The notes under the pieces are model-generated. The model was given only the letters and a program-made list of their open reading frames with translations, was not told where the DNA came from and made no database searches. A stretch of 64,000 nucleotides of DNA from Streptomyces sp. CG1 (GTDB lineage Bacteria; Actinomycetota; Actinomycetes; Streptomycetales; Streptomycetaceae), in NCBI RefSeq assembly GCF_041080625.1, contig NZ_CP163518.1, positions 1,860,001 through 1,924,000 of the forward strand. Direction: 5' to 3'. Positions 8,736 to 15,663 of the stretch are shown piece by piece; position 1 is the first letter of the stretch; each line of letters opens with the position of its first letter. The translations under genes and the position numbers were made by a program.

Positions 8736-8773
8736 TCACAAACCGGACGTCATCTGGCTACGCTGAAGCCCTG
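8736..8773 (-). repeat. right terminal inverted repeat of the IS
   Basis: The reverse complement begins CAGGGCTTCAGCG and pairs with 7474-7511 (34 of 38). It starts directly after the transposase stop codon. Confidence 0.8.
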
Positions 8774-8857
8774 GGCCGGTGTGGTGTCGATTGCACGCCG
8801 CTTCTCCGGCGTGGTAGCGTCGTGCCGATCGTGATCTAGCAGAAGGAGGTGAGCACC

Positions 8858-8917
8858 ATGAACGCAGTGTCCGTAATGGGTGCTCCCCTGCAGCCCACGA
8901 TCGCGCGGCTTAGGTAG
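8858..8917 (+). CDS. 19-residue leader ORF before the patatin gene
   Basis: A very strong Shine-Dalgarno (AGAAGGAGGTGA) sits just upstream of an ATG that opens a 19-codon frame (MNAVSVMGAPLQPTIARLR) ending in TAG at 8915-8917. The stop falls inside the 5' arm of a hairpin whose 3' arm covers part of the patatin ribosome binding site. This layout suggests a leader peptide controlling the downstream gene. It could instead be the remaining start of a decayed gene. Confidence 0.45.
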   Translation: MNAVSVMGAPLQPTIARLR

Positions 8918-8960
8918 TCGCCACTGGGAGCGCTCGCCAGGCAATTCGCGAAAGGCGACT
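8916..8960 (+). promoter_or_regulatory. possible translational attenuator hairpin
   Basis: AGTCGCC (8916-8922) pairs with GGCGACT (8954-8960), a 7-bp stem with a 31-base loop. The 3' arm includes the GG of the AAAGG site for the patatin ATG at 8964, and the 5' arm contains the leader ORF stop. A ribosome finishing the leader would open the stem. Confidence 0.4.
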
Positions 8961-8963
8961 CCC

Positions 8964-9926
8964 ATGAACATTGATTCTTCCTCAAGCATCCCCCCCACTT
9001 CGACGATCGACGCCACCGTGCGGGTGCGTGCTGCTGGTGAGCGGGCCGTGGTCCTCGGTGGTGGCGGGGCGGCAGGCAATGCGTGGTTGATCGGCGTGAT
9101 CGCCGGTCTGTTCGAGGCCGGGTTGGATGTGACCCAGGCTGATCTGATCATCGGGACCTCGGCCGGATCGACGGCCGCCGCCCAGGTGACGGCCGTGTCC
9201 CCGACCGAGCTGCTCTCCACAGTCCTGGCCACTGCGCCCCAGCACCGGCCCGGTCCGGCCGGATCCGGCGGCGGGCGTCCTCCGATCGGGCCAGCCGCAG
9301 GCCACATGGAACGGACGGCCGCCATCATCGGCGCCGCCGAGGATGCGGCCGACATGCGCCGCCGGATGGGTGCGGCGGCGCTCGAAGCGGATGCGGCGTC
9401 GGACGGCTCCGCGCAGGCCCAGTGGCGGGCCACCGTCGCTGGTCGGCTGCCCAGCCAGGACTGGCCGGAGCGAACGGTGGGGATCGTGGCTGTCGACGCC
9501 CACACCGGTGAGCCGGTCCTGTTCGACCGCCACAGCGGTGTCGACCTGGCGGACGCCGTCGCCGCCAGCTGTGCCAACGGCTTCGGTGTCCCTCCCTACG
9601 CCATCGGCGACAACCGGTACATCGACGGCGGCTACCGGCGCAACGAGAACGCCGATCTCGCGGCCGGATACGGGCGGGTGCTGGTGCTGTCGCCCCTGGG
9701 CGGCAGGACACGGCACCCGCTGGAGTGGGGCATGCAGCTCGACGCGCAGGCGGAGGAACTGCGTGCAGGCGGCAGCAGGGTTGAATGCATCCTGCCGGAC
9801 GACGAGTCCCGCAACGTCTACTTCGGCACCAACCTGATGGATCTGTCGACCCGTCAGCCCGCCGCTCGGGCCGGTTACAACCAGGGCCTGCCCCTGGCCC
9901 GTCAACTCGCCGAGTTCTGGGGCTGA
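8964..9926 (+). CDS. patatin-like phospholipase family protein
   Basis: A 320-residue cytosolic serine lipase-type protein with a Ser-Asp dyad. Visible motifs are the glycine-rich oxyanion loop (LGGGGAAGNAW, about residues 30-40), nucleophile elbow GTSAGS (about 66-71) and DGG in YIDGGYRRNEN (about 220), which supplies the Asp. The ATG at 8964 follows AAAGG at 8 bases. No signal peptide is seen. It is cargo between an ISAs1 element and an inverted IS end. Family members hydrolyse lipid acyl esters; the substrate here is unknown. Confidence 0.85.
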   Translation: MNIDSSSSIPPTSTIDATVRVRAAGERAVVLGGGGAAGNAWLIGVIAGLFEAGLDVTQADLIIGTSAGSTAAAQVTAVSPTELLSTVLATAPQHRPGPAGSGGGRPPIGPAAGHMERTAAIIGAAEDAADMRRRMGAAALEADAASDGSAQAQWRATVAGRLPSQDWPERTVGIVAVDAHTGEPVLFDRHSGVDLADAVAASCANGFGVPPYAIGDNRYIDGGYRRNENADLAAGYGRVLVLSPLGGRTRHPLEWGMQLDAQAEELRAGGSRVECILPDDESRNVYFGTNLMDLSTRQPAARAGYNQGLPLARQLAEFWG

Positions 9927-9989
9927 CGCACACCGAAGCGGCGTTGCAGGGACGGAAGTCCCGGCACCGCCGCTTTGTCTGCGGGGCGG

Positions 9990-10410
9990 TCAGGAGGTGG
10001 CCTGGGCCGCGTCCTCGCTGACGTCAGCGACCAGGGCCGGGTGGCTGATCATCCCGACGCGGGAGGCGCCCGAGACCTGGACGACGTGGGAGTGGGCGCG
10101 CGTACTCCCAGCGCACCAGGGCCGGCGGGATCGGCTTTGTCGGACTCGGCAACGACGCCCCAGCAGGCGATGGTGTGGCAGGCCGCAGCCATGGTGACGT
10201 CCGTCAGGGAGGAAGCTGCGAACGGGCACTGCTCAGCGGACGTCAAGCGGGTGACGTTCGGCGGGAGGTCGGCCGTCAAGACAGCGCCGAAGCGGTCCGC
10301 GCGGATGCAAAGGTCCGTGCTGATGCTGCCGTCGGCGTTGGTGAAGGGGACCTGGTTGAGCGAGGTCGGGATCTCGCTACCGGGGAACTTGCCCAGCAGG
10401 CTGGAGCCGC
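9990..10410 (-). pseudogene. C-terminal remnant of an alpha/beta-hydrolase
   Basis: The minus strand shows two in-line pieces of an alpha/beta-hydrolase in different frames. The first (about 10410-10130) has ADLPPNVTRL, then CPFAASSLTD and WGVVAESDKA, the usual cap and acidic-residue region. The second (about 10120-9990) has VVQVSGASRVGMISHPALV, the C-terminal region that holds the catalytic His in relatives; here GASR replaces GASH. A frameshift near 10120-10140 separates them. The 5' part is missing and the homology begins exactly at the inner edge of the IS remnant at 10411. Confidence 0.6.
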
Positions 10411-10666
10411 TCGCGCGGGTCCGGCACCTCGGTCAGCCGTTCCAACAGGCCCAACACCTCCCCAGAGCCGGCCTGCGGCTGATCACGGAGCTGGCCAAGA
10501 ACAGGTGGGATCGGAGCTGATACGCGGGCAGGCACGGTCTTCCAGTTGGATCACGGGGCGTCGACAACTCCATGATCTTGGAGACAGTGCCTACTTCCGT
10601 TCCCGATCCGCCCCCACACGACACACCGTCACGAACCGGACGTCATCCGACTACGCCGAAGCCCTG
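10411..10666 (-). mobile_element. inverted 256-bp remnant of the ISAs1 left end
   Basis: The reverse complement of this stretch matches 7474-7729 over 256 bases with no mismatch that I could find, and then diverges. It includes the left inverted repeat and the first part of the transposase reading frame. Near-perfect identity means both copies arose recently or are kept alike by gene conversion. Confidence 0.85.
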
Positions 10667-10807
10667 CCCAGTCAGGGCAGCGAAACTCCTGGTTCAGCCC
10701 CGGGCACATCCGTGCCACCCGGAGTGGGACGGCGAGCGTCGAGGACGCCGCCTAGTAGGGCTCCGTTAGGTCTGCCTAGCGGTCCTGTTTGGGGGCACGT
10801 TAGGGGT

Positions 10808-10894
10808 GTGGATGCACATGAAGTGAGTCGTGCTCGGGCCGAGCTGGCGTTATTCGTGGCGGATGTGTTCGCGTCGGTGCCGCGCAAGGATCAG
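10808..10894 (+). pseudogene. N-terminal fragment of an IS701-family transposase
   Basis: A GTG at 10808 opens 29 residues ending LFVADVFASVPRKDQ, which resemble the conserved start of Streptomyces IS701-type transposases (typically FVAEVFASLPRxDQ). After the Gln the similarity stops and the frame continues into unrelated sequence. Only this scar remains; the preceding 50 bases may hold the element end. Confidence 0.5.
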
Positions 10895-11518
10895 GCGTTC
10901 GGCTTGTCGAGACCGAAGAGCTACGACCTTGTGCGCCGCGGGGCATCCCCTCGCCGCGTGCTACCGATGAGCGGGCCGCCCGCGTCGTCACCGCCTCGCT
11001 CCTCCGCGTACTCGAGAGCGGCGAGCCGGAGTACAACGGAGCCTCCAGTGCAAGCCTCAATCCCTCTTGACCAACTGCACGGCGCCGCCCCGCCGCAGCA
11101 AGCCGGCAGGGCATCGCCGTATCAGATCCCCGTCTACGCAGGACCCCCGCCGGAGCAAGCCGACGGGGGGTCCTCACGCGTCACGAGCGATCACATTCGA
11201 GTCACCAACCCCACGGACACACTCACACCACAAGGCCCTGACCTGGATTTACGCGTTCACCCTGGACCAACTGGACACTCGCGGACGGCTTCTACGACAT
11301 GTGCCATGTCGTACCGAGGTCAGCTCTGACCACCAGTCAGCTCCGCACTCGCTACACAGCCGGGCCCGAAGCGGATCAAGCCCATTCAGTACACGCGCAC
11401 CCCTGGCAGATACCGCATGTTCCAGGCCCCTGGCCGACCACCCACTCGGCGAATCGCCATCGCGTAGTGGGCTCCGTCACGGAGCACAAGCCCCGTAACC
11501 CTCCTGGGGCGACGGCCG
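10895..11518. other. gene-poor junk between IS scars and the FUSC gene
   Basis: No frame here looks like a real gene. One stretch near 10930-11075 translates to a natural-looking tail (RAARVVTASLLRVLESG) without a start and may be the end of another broken gene. A strong hairpin sits at 11141-11173. The rest shows no feature I can support. Confidence 0.5.
11141..11173. terminator. strong hairpin
   Basis: GGACCCCCGCCGG and CCGACGGGGGGTCC form a long GC-rich stem with a 6-base loop. It could end transcription coming from either side; no gene directly abuts it. Confidence 0.45.
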
Positions 11519-13015
11519 TCAGGCCGCGACGGGGCCTTGCAACGGGACTGCGAGCGCTTTCAGTGCCTGTTCCAGGCCATGCAGATGAGCCAAGGCCAGT
11601 TCACCACCGGAAGGATGCGGTGCTGCAACCGCCGCATGACCCTCACTTGGCGTGGCACCGGGCGTGATGAGTGCCTCCACTGCTGCCTCCACCCGCCAGC
11701 ACGCTGCCGCAAGCCTCGCGTCGTGGGAAGCATCCGGATCCGCCGCGACCGATGCCAGGCCACGCACCTCCCGGGCACACCGGTCCAGCAGCTCGATCAC
11801 CTGACGGGCCCGCGCTTTACGCGCCCGCAGCGGAGTGAACGGGTGCACCAGCGGCGCCAGCGACAGCCTCACCCCGCCCAACAGCAGCTCCAGTTCAGCG
11901 ACATACCGGGCCGGATCCGCAGCCGGAGAGCCGGCCAGGCGGGCCGCAGCCTCAGAAGTGCACGCATGGACACAGTGCAGCGCTCGCTGGATCCACGCGT
12001 CAGTGGTGGCGTGCGTGGTCACCGGCAGTACCAACAACACCGCGAGCCCCGCGCCGAGCGCCCCCACCCCCGTCTCCATCACACGCAGAGCAAGCAGCCC
12101 CGGATTCAGCACCCCCAACAGGCCATACAACAGCCCGGCCATCACCGTCACCGCCAGCATCATCCACGTATACGACACCGCCGCCGTATAGAAAATGCCG
12201 AACACGCAGACCGCGACAAGCGCCGCAGTGGGAGCACCAGCCCCATCCAGCGGCACAGCGATCACCAGGCCAATGGCAATACCGATCACCGTGCCCAAAA
12301 CCCTGCGAAAGCCCCGCATCAGGGTCTCGCCCCGCGAGGTGGTGTTCACGAAAATCCACCACACCGCACCCACAGCCCAATACCAGCGCTCGTGCGACAC
12401 CAGCTGCCCCACCAACAGAGCGAAAGCGCCGCCCGCCATCCCCTGCACCGCGTGGCGCGTGGTCACCCGGGCAAAACCCGTACCGTCCGGCCCCACCACC
12501 GCAACAGCAGGCGGCGACAGCCGCCGCTCGTAACACCACAGGCCAAAGCGCACCGCCGAGGACGCCAGCAGGGCAAGGGCCACCGCCGCATAAAGCTCCG
12601 GCAACCGGCCCGGCACCGCGTGCAGGAACTGCGCCGCGAAAAACATCATGAACGCGAAAGTCCCCAGAGCGTGGCCCCGCGGCCCCCACCGGCGGGCATA
12701 CATCCCCGCGCCGAGGACGGCAACAAAGACCACGTCCCGTATCCACGCGTATTCGTGCAACACCGCCGCGAGAGCCAGCACCGGAAAACCTGCCACCGGC
12801 AAGAGCACCGTCGTGACCGCCTGCCCCCGCACCGACCCATCGGCCACCGTGAACAAGGCGAGCAGCGCGGCAAGCCCACCAGCGATCGCCGCCGGCAGCG
12901 ACTGCATCGCCAGATCCGACACCGTCACCGCCAGACCGACACCCAGGACACCCCGCGCAGCACTGCGCAACCGCAGCCGCCCCGGATCCGGCGCGACGAA
13001 CACCCGCTTCAACAC
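11519..13015 (-). CDS. FUSC-family membrane transporter, intact copy
   Basis: A 498-residue membrane protein of the FUSC/aromatic-acid-exporter type. The N-terminal half has several hydrophobic helices. The hallmark RWYWAVGAVWWIFVNTTSRGETL lies in the second half, followed by more helices (PTAALVAVCVFGIFYT, LLALRVMETGVGALGAGLAVLLVLP) and a soluble helical tail of about 150 residues. The GTG at 13015 has GGGAG six bases upstream, the same layout as in the truncated homologue whose GTG lies exactly 1100 bases away. The homologue is clearly related, roughly two-thirds identical by eye. Codon use seems less G-rich than in neighbours to the right. Family members export aromatic or phenolic compounds; the substrate is unknown. 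Confidence 0.82.
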   Translation of the reverse strand: MLKRVFVAPDPGRLRLRSAARGVLGVGLAVTVSDLAMQSLPAAIAGGLAALLALFTVADGSVRGQAVTTVLLPVAGFPVLALAAVLHEYAWIRDVVFVAVLGAGMYARRWGPRGHALGTFAFMMFFAAQFLHAVPGRLPELYAAVALALLASSAVRFGLWCYERRLSPPAVAVVGPDGTGFARVTTRHAVQGMAGGAFALLVGQLVSHERWYWAVGAVWWIFVNTTSRGETLMRGFRRVLGTVIGIAIGLVIAVPLDGAGAPTAALVAVCVFGIFYTAAVSYTWMMLAVTVMAGLLYGLLGVLNPGLLALRVMETGVGALGAGLAVLLVLPVTTHATTDAWIQRALHCVHACTSEAAARLAGSPAADPARYVAELELLLGGVRLSLAPLVHPFTPLRARKARARQVIELLDRCAREVRGLASVAADPDASHDARLAAACWRVEAAVEALITPGATPSEGHAAVAAPHPSGGELALAHLHGLEQALKALAVPLQGPVAA

Positions 13016-13224
13016 GACAATCTCCCTGACACCCAAAACGATCAACCCGCAGAACTGACACAGAGTCAGGAAACTCAGCAAAGGGTCAGCATCAGTCCAC
13101 CCACAGACTGCCGAAGATGCCCACACCCGCACATCAAGCGACGCCAAGAAAACCGTGCCTGATCTGCGAAAACACGCCCCAATCCCGCTACCCCCGCGAC
13201 CCGCCCGCTTGACACTACGCAGAA

Positions 13225-14115
13225 CATCATCCAGGTGTAGGAGACGGCGGCCGTGTAGAAGATGCCGAAGACCGCGACGGCGACGAGAACGGCCGTCGGG
13301 ACCGGCGCCCCGTGCACGGGTACGGCGACGAGGAAGCCCAGGCAGATGCCGATCACCGTGCCGAGGACCCGCCGGAAGCCGCGGACCAGTGTCTCGCCGC
13401 GCGAGGCGGTGTTGACGAAGATCCACCAGGTGGCGCCGACGGCCCAGTACCAGCGCTGCCCGGACACCAGCTGGCCCACGACCAGCGCGAAGCCCGCGCC
13501 CGCGGTCGCCTGCACGGCCTGCCGCGTGGTCACCCGGGCCAGGCCGCCGCCGGCGGGCGACGGGGGTCCTCCCGCTCGAGCGGAGCCGAGAGTGGGGGAG
13601 GGTACGGCGGCCGGGGGCAGCCGGCGCTCGTAGCACCACACGCCGAAGCGCACCAGGGCCGCGCTGAGCACGGACGGCAGGACGGCGGTGTACAGCTCGG
13701 GCAGCTGTGCCGGGGCGGCGTGCAGGAACTGGGCCACGAAGAAGGTCATGAAGGCGAACACGCCGAGGCTGTGCCCGCGCGGACCCCAGCGGCGCGCGTA
13801 CACCCCGGCGCCGACGACGGCGAGGAAGGCCAGGTCACGGGCGACCGGGGCGGCGTGCAGCTCGGCCGCGGCGGCGAGCACCGGCACGCCCACGGCGGGC
13901 AGCAGCGCGGTGGTGACCGCCTGTCCGCGCACGGTCGGGTCGGCGACGGTGAACAGGGTGAGCAGCGCGGCGAGCCCGCCGGTGACCGCGCCGACGAGGG
14001 AGTGTCCGGCGAGGAGACAGACGGTGACCGCCAGGCCGATGCCGAGGACGGCCCGCGCGGCGAAGCGCAATCGCGCCCGGCCCGGGTCCGGAGCCACGAA
14101 CATCCTCTTCAGCAC
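13225..14115 (-). pseudogene. truncated FUSC-family transporter gene
   Basis: Starting from a GTG at 14115 with GGGAGG upstream, this frame matches the neighbouring FUSC protein until SYTWMM, whose last codons lie at 13225-13230. The reading frame then runs on into unrelated sequence and stops at 13075. The second half of the transporter, including the later helices and soluble tail, is lost. A Streptomyces-type palindromic repeat is also inserted in frame at 13562-13602. The intact homologue begins 210 bases further on. A short membrane protein may still be made but is unlikely to transport. Confidence 0.7.
13562..13602. repeat. Streptomyces-type GC-rich palindromic repeat inside a gene
   Basis: The stretch carries GGGGGTCCTCCC, then CTCGAGCGGAGCCGAG, then GTGGGGGAGG, a pattern I recognise from many Streptomyces genomes, usually between genes. 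Here it sits inside the truncated FUSC gene and encodes PSPTLGSARAGGPPSPA, which the intact homologue lacks. Only one copy is seen in this window. Confidence 0.5.
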
Positions 14116-14231
14116 TACCGCCCTCCCCATGGAACACCGGCACAGAAAAGGCGCCGCGGGGACCCGCAGCGCCATCGACGCGTCCATGAGAGCATCCCCG
14201 AGGTCACTGGCTCAAGTGTGTCCCGAATCGC

Positions 14232-14246
14232 TGAGCCATTGGCTCA
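14232..14246. promoter_or_regulatory. perfect palindrome, likely Lrp/AsnC operator
   Basis: TGAGCCATTGGCTCA is a perfect 15-bp palindrome between the FUSC gene and the divergent Lrp/AsnC gene. The first eleven bases (TGAGCCATTGG) recur at 14321-14331, about 15 bases before the regulator ATG. Two spaced sites fit the dimer-multimer binding of this family and suggest control of both genes. Confidence 0.6.
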
Positions 14247-14345
14247 TCAACCTGGAGTCCATCGCACTGGCCGGAAGGCCAACGGACCAGGTCGGGCGGC
14301 ATACGCGGACGCGCGCTCGCTGAGCCATTGGTACAGTCGTCCATC

Positions 14346-14822
14346 ATGGCCGTGGACGAACTCGACACCCGCATCCTGCGGCTGCTCCTGGAGCAGCCGC
14401 GCACCAGCGTGCGCGAATACGCCCGCATCCTCGGCGTCGCCCGCGGCACGCTCCAGGCCCGGCTGGAGCGCATGGAACGGGACAGTGTGATCACCGGCAC
14501 CGGCCCCTCCCTCTCCCCCGCCGCCCTGGGCCATCCGGTGCTGGCGTTCGTGCACATCGAGGTCACCCAGGGCCACCTGGACGACGTGGGGGACGCGCTG
14601 GCCGCCGTACCGGAGATCGTGGAGGCGTTCTCGATCACGGGCGGCGGGGATCTGCTCGCCCGGGTGGTGGGACGGGACAACGCCCATCTGGAGGACGTCA
14701 TCCAGAAGCTGATCAGCCTGCCGGGCGTGGTGCGCACCCGCACCGAGGTGGCGCTGCGCGAGCGCGTCCCGTACCGGCTGCTGCCTCTGGTGGAGTCGGT
14801 GGGCCGGGCGGTCCGCACCTGA
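14346..14822 (+). CDS. Lrp/AsnC-family transcriptional regulator
   Basis: A 158-residue regulator. Residues 4-55 form the AsnC winged helix (LDTRILRLLLEQPRTSVREYARILGVARGTLQARLERM) and residues 65-140 the RAM ligand-binding domain (DDVGDALAAVPEIVEAFSITGGGDLLARVVG). ATG 14346 is chosen because it begins the conserved helix; an in-frame TTG at 14328 adds six residues. It is divergent from the FUSC transporter, and the palindromes between them are its likely operators. Effector unknown, probably an amino acid or aromatic compound. Confidence 0.88.
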   Translation: MAVDELDTRILRLLLEQPRTSVREYARILGVARGTLQARLERMERDSVITGTGPSLSPAALGHPVLAFVHIEVTQGHLDDVGDALAAVPEIVEAFSITGGGDLLARVVGRDNAHLEDVIQKLISLPGVVRTRTEVALRERVPYRLLPLVESVGRAVRT

Positions 14823-14838
14823 CGCCCCGGCCCTTGGC

Positions 14839-15540
14839 ATGCTGGACCGCGTGAGCGAGCCCGGCGCCCTTGCGGCCATCTTCGATCTCGATGGAACGCT
14901 GGTCGACAGCGAGCCGAACTACTACGAGGCGACCCGGCAGATCCTGGCCGAGCACGGCGTGCCGGACTTCCCCTGGGCACAGCACCAGAGCTACGTCGGC
15001 ATCAGCACCCTGGAGACGGTGGCCGGCCTGCGAGAGCGCTACGGCCTGCGTGTCCCGGCGGACGAGCTGCTGGCCGCGACCAACCGGCGCTATCTGGCAC
15101 TGGCCCGCACCCGCACCCGCGTGTACCCGGAGATGCGCAAGTTCGTGGAGCTGCTGGCCGCCGACGGCGTTCCGATGGCGGTCGCCTCGGGCTCCTCGCC
15201 GGAGGCCATCGACGCGATCCTTGCGGGCACCGGCCTGGACGCGTTGCTGCGCACGGTGGTCTCGGCGGAAGAGGTCCCGCACGGCAAGCCCGCCCCCGAC
15301 GTCTTCCTGGAGGCGGCCCGGCGGCTGGGCGCGGACCCCGCACGCTGCCTGGTCCTGGAGGACGCGGCACCGGGCGCGGCCGCCGCCCACGCGGCCGGCA
15401 TGCGCTGCATCGCGATCCCGTACGTGGCCGGACAGGCCGACGCACCCGGGTTCGCCACCGCGGGCCTGCTGCTGCGCGGCGGCCAGACGGAGTTCACGGC
15501 GCAGTCGGCGTACGCGTGGCTCCACGGGACATCCGCCTGA
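14839..15540 (+). CDS. HAD-superfamily phosphatase
   Basis: A 233-residue hydrolase of the beta-phosphoglucomutase/phosphoglycolate phosphatase branch. Motif I is FDLDGTLVDSE near residue 15, with the nucleophile Asp and general acid Asp. Motif II is VASGSS near residue 113, motif III the Lys of HGKPAPD and motif IV LEDAAPGAAAAHAAG. A helical cap lies between motifs I and II. It is cytosolic and would act on a small phosphorylated metabolite. It starts 16 bases after the regulator stop and is probably read with it. Substrate not deducible. Confidence 0.88.
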   Translation: MLDRVSEPGALAAIFDLDGTLVDSEPNYYEATRQILAEHGVPDFPWAQHQSYVGISTLETVAGLRERYGLRVPADELLAATNRRYLALARTRTRVYPEMRKFVELLAADGVPMAVASGSSPEAIDAILAGTGLDALLRTVVSAEEVPHGKPAPDVFLEAARRLGADPARCLVLEDAAPGAAAAHAAGMRCIAIPYVAGQADAPGFATAGLLLRGGQTEFTAQSAYAWLHGTSA

Positions 15541-15568
15541 GCGACAACATCCGCACCCGCCAGGGCTG

Positions 15569-15597
15569 TTGACGCTCCCTCGGCCCTTCTCTATCGT
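15569..15597 (+). promoter_or_regulatory. candidate vegetative promoter of the GH127 gene
   Basis: TTGACG at 15569-15574 is followed after 17 bases by TATCGT at 15592-15597, a fair match to the HrdB-type consensus (TTGACN, TANNNT). It lies about 65 bases before the GH127 start, after the HAD gene stop. Confidence 0.5.
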
Positions 15598-15663
15598 CTG
15601 GTCGACTTCACGAACTACGTACGACATACCGAACGCCACCTGAATGACGCCTGCAAGGACCCC

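Larger units (their letters stand above)
7474..8773 (+). mobile_element. ISAs1-family insertion sequence, 1.3 kb
   Basis: The element is bounded by 38-bp terminal inverted repeats starting CAGGGCTTC and encodes one transposase in a single frame. Family membership rests on the H-repeat/ISAs1-type transposase. Both ends look intact, but the transposase carries an apparent internal deletion. A second copy of the first 256 bp lies inverted at 10411-10666. Confidence 0.85.
7464..10676. mobile_element. composite-like unit bounded by two ISAs1 left ends and a 10-bp direct repeat
   Basis: The left boundary is the outer end of a complete ISAs1-type element (from 7474). The right boundary is the outer end of an inverted 256-bp copy of the same element end (to 10666). 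Immediately outside lie 7464-7473 (cccaatcagg) and 10667-10676 (cccagtcagg), which match at 9 of 10 positions. ISAs1-type elements usually duplicate 8-10 bp of target, so the 3.2-kb block probably inserted as one unit. Cargo is a patatin-like gene with a leader element and a hydrolase fragment. The internal right end of the complete element has no matching repeat. Confidence 0.65.

Noticed and set aside
7464..8783. A target duplication around the single complete ISAs1 element
   Set aside because: The 10 bases left of 7474 do not match those right of 8773; they match those right of the inverted remnant instead.
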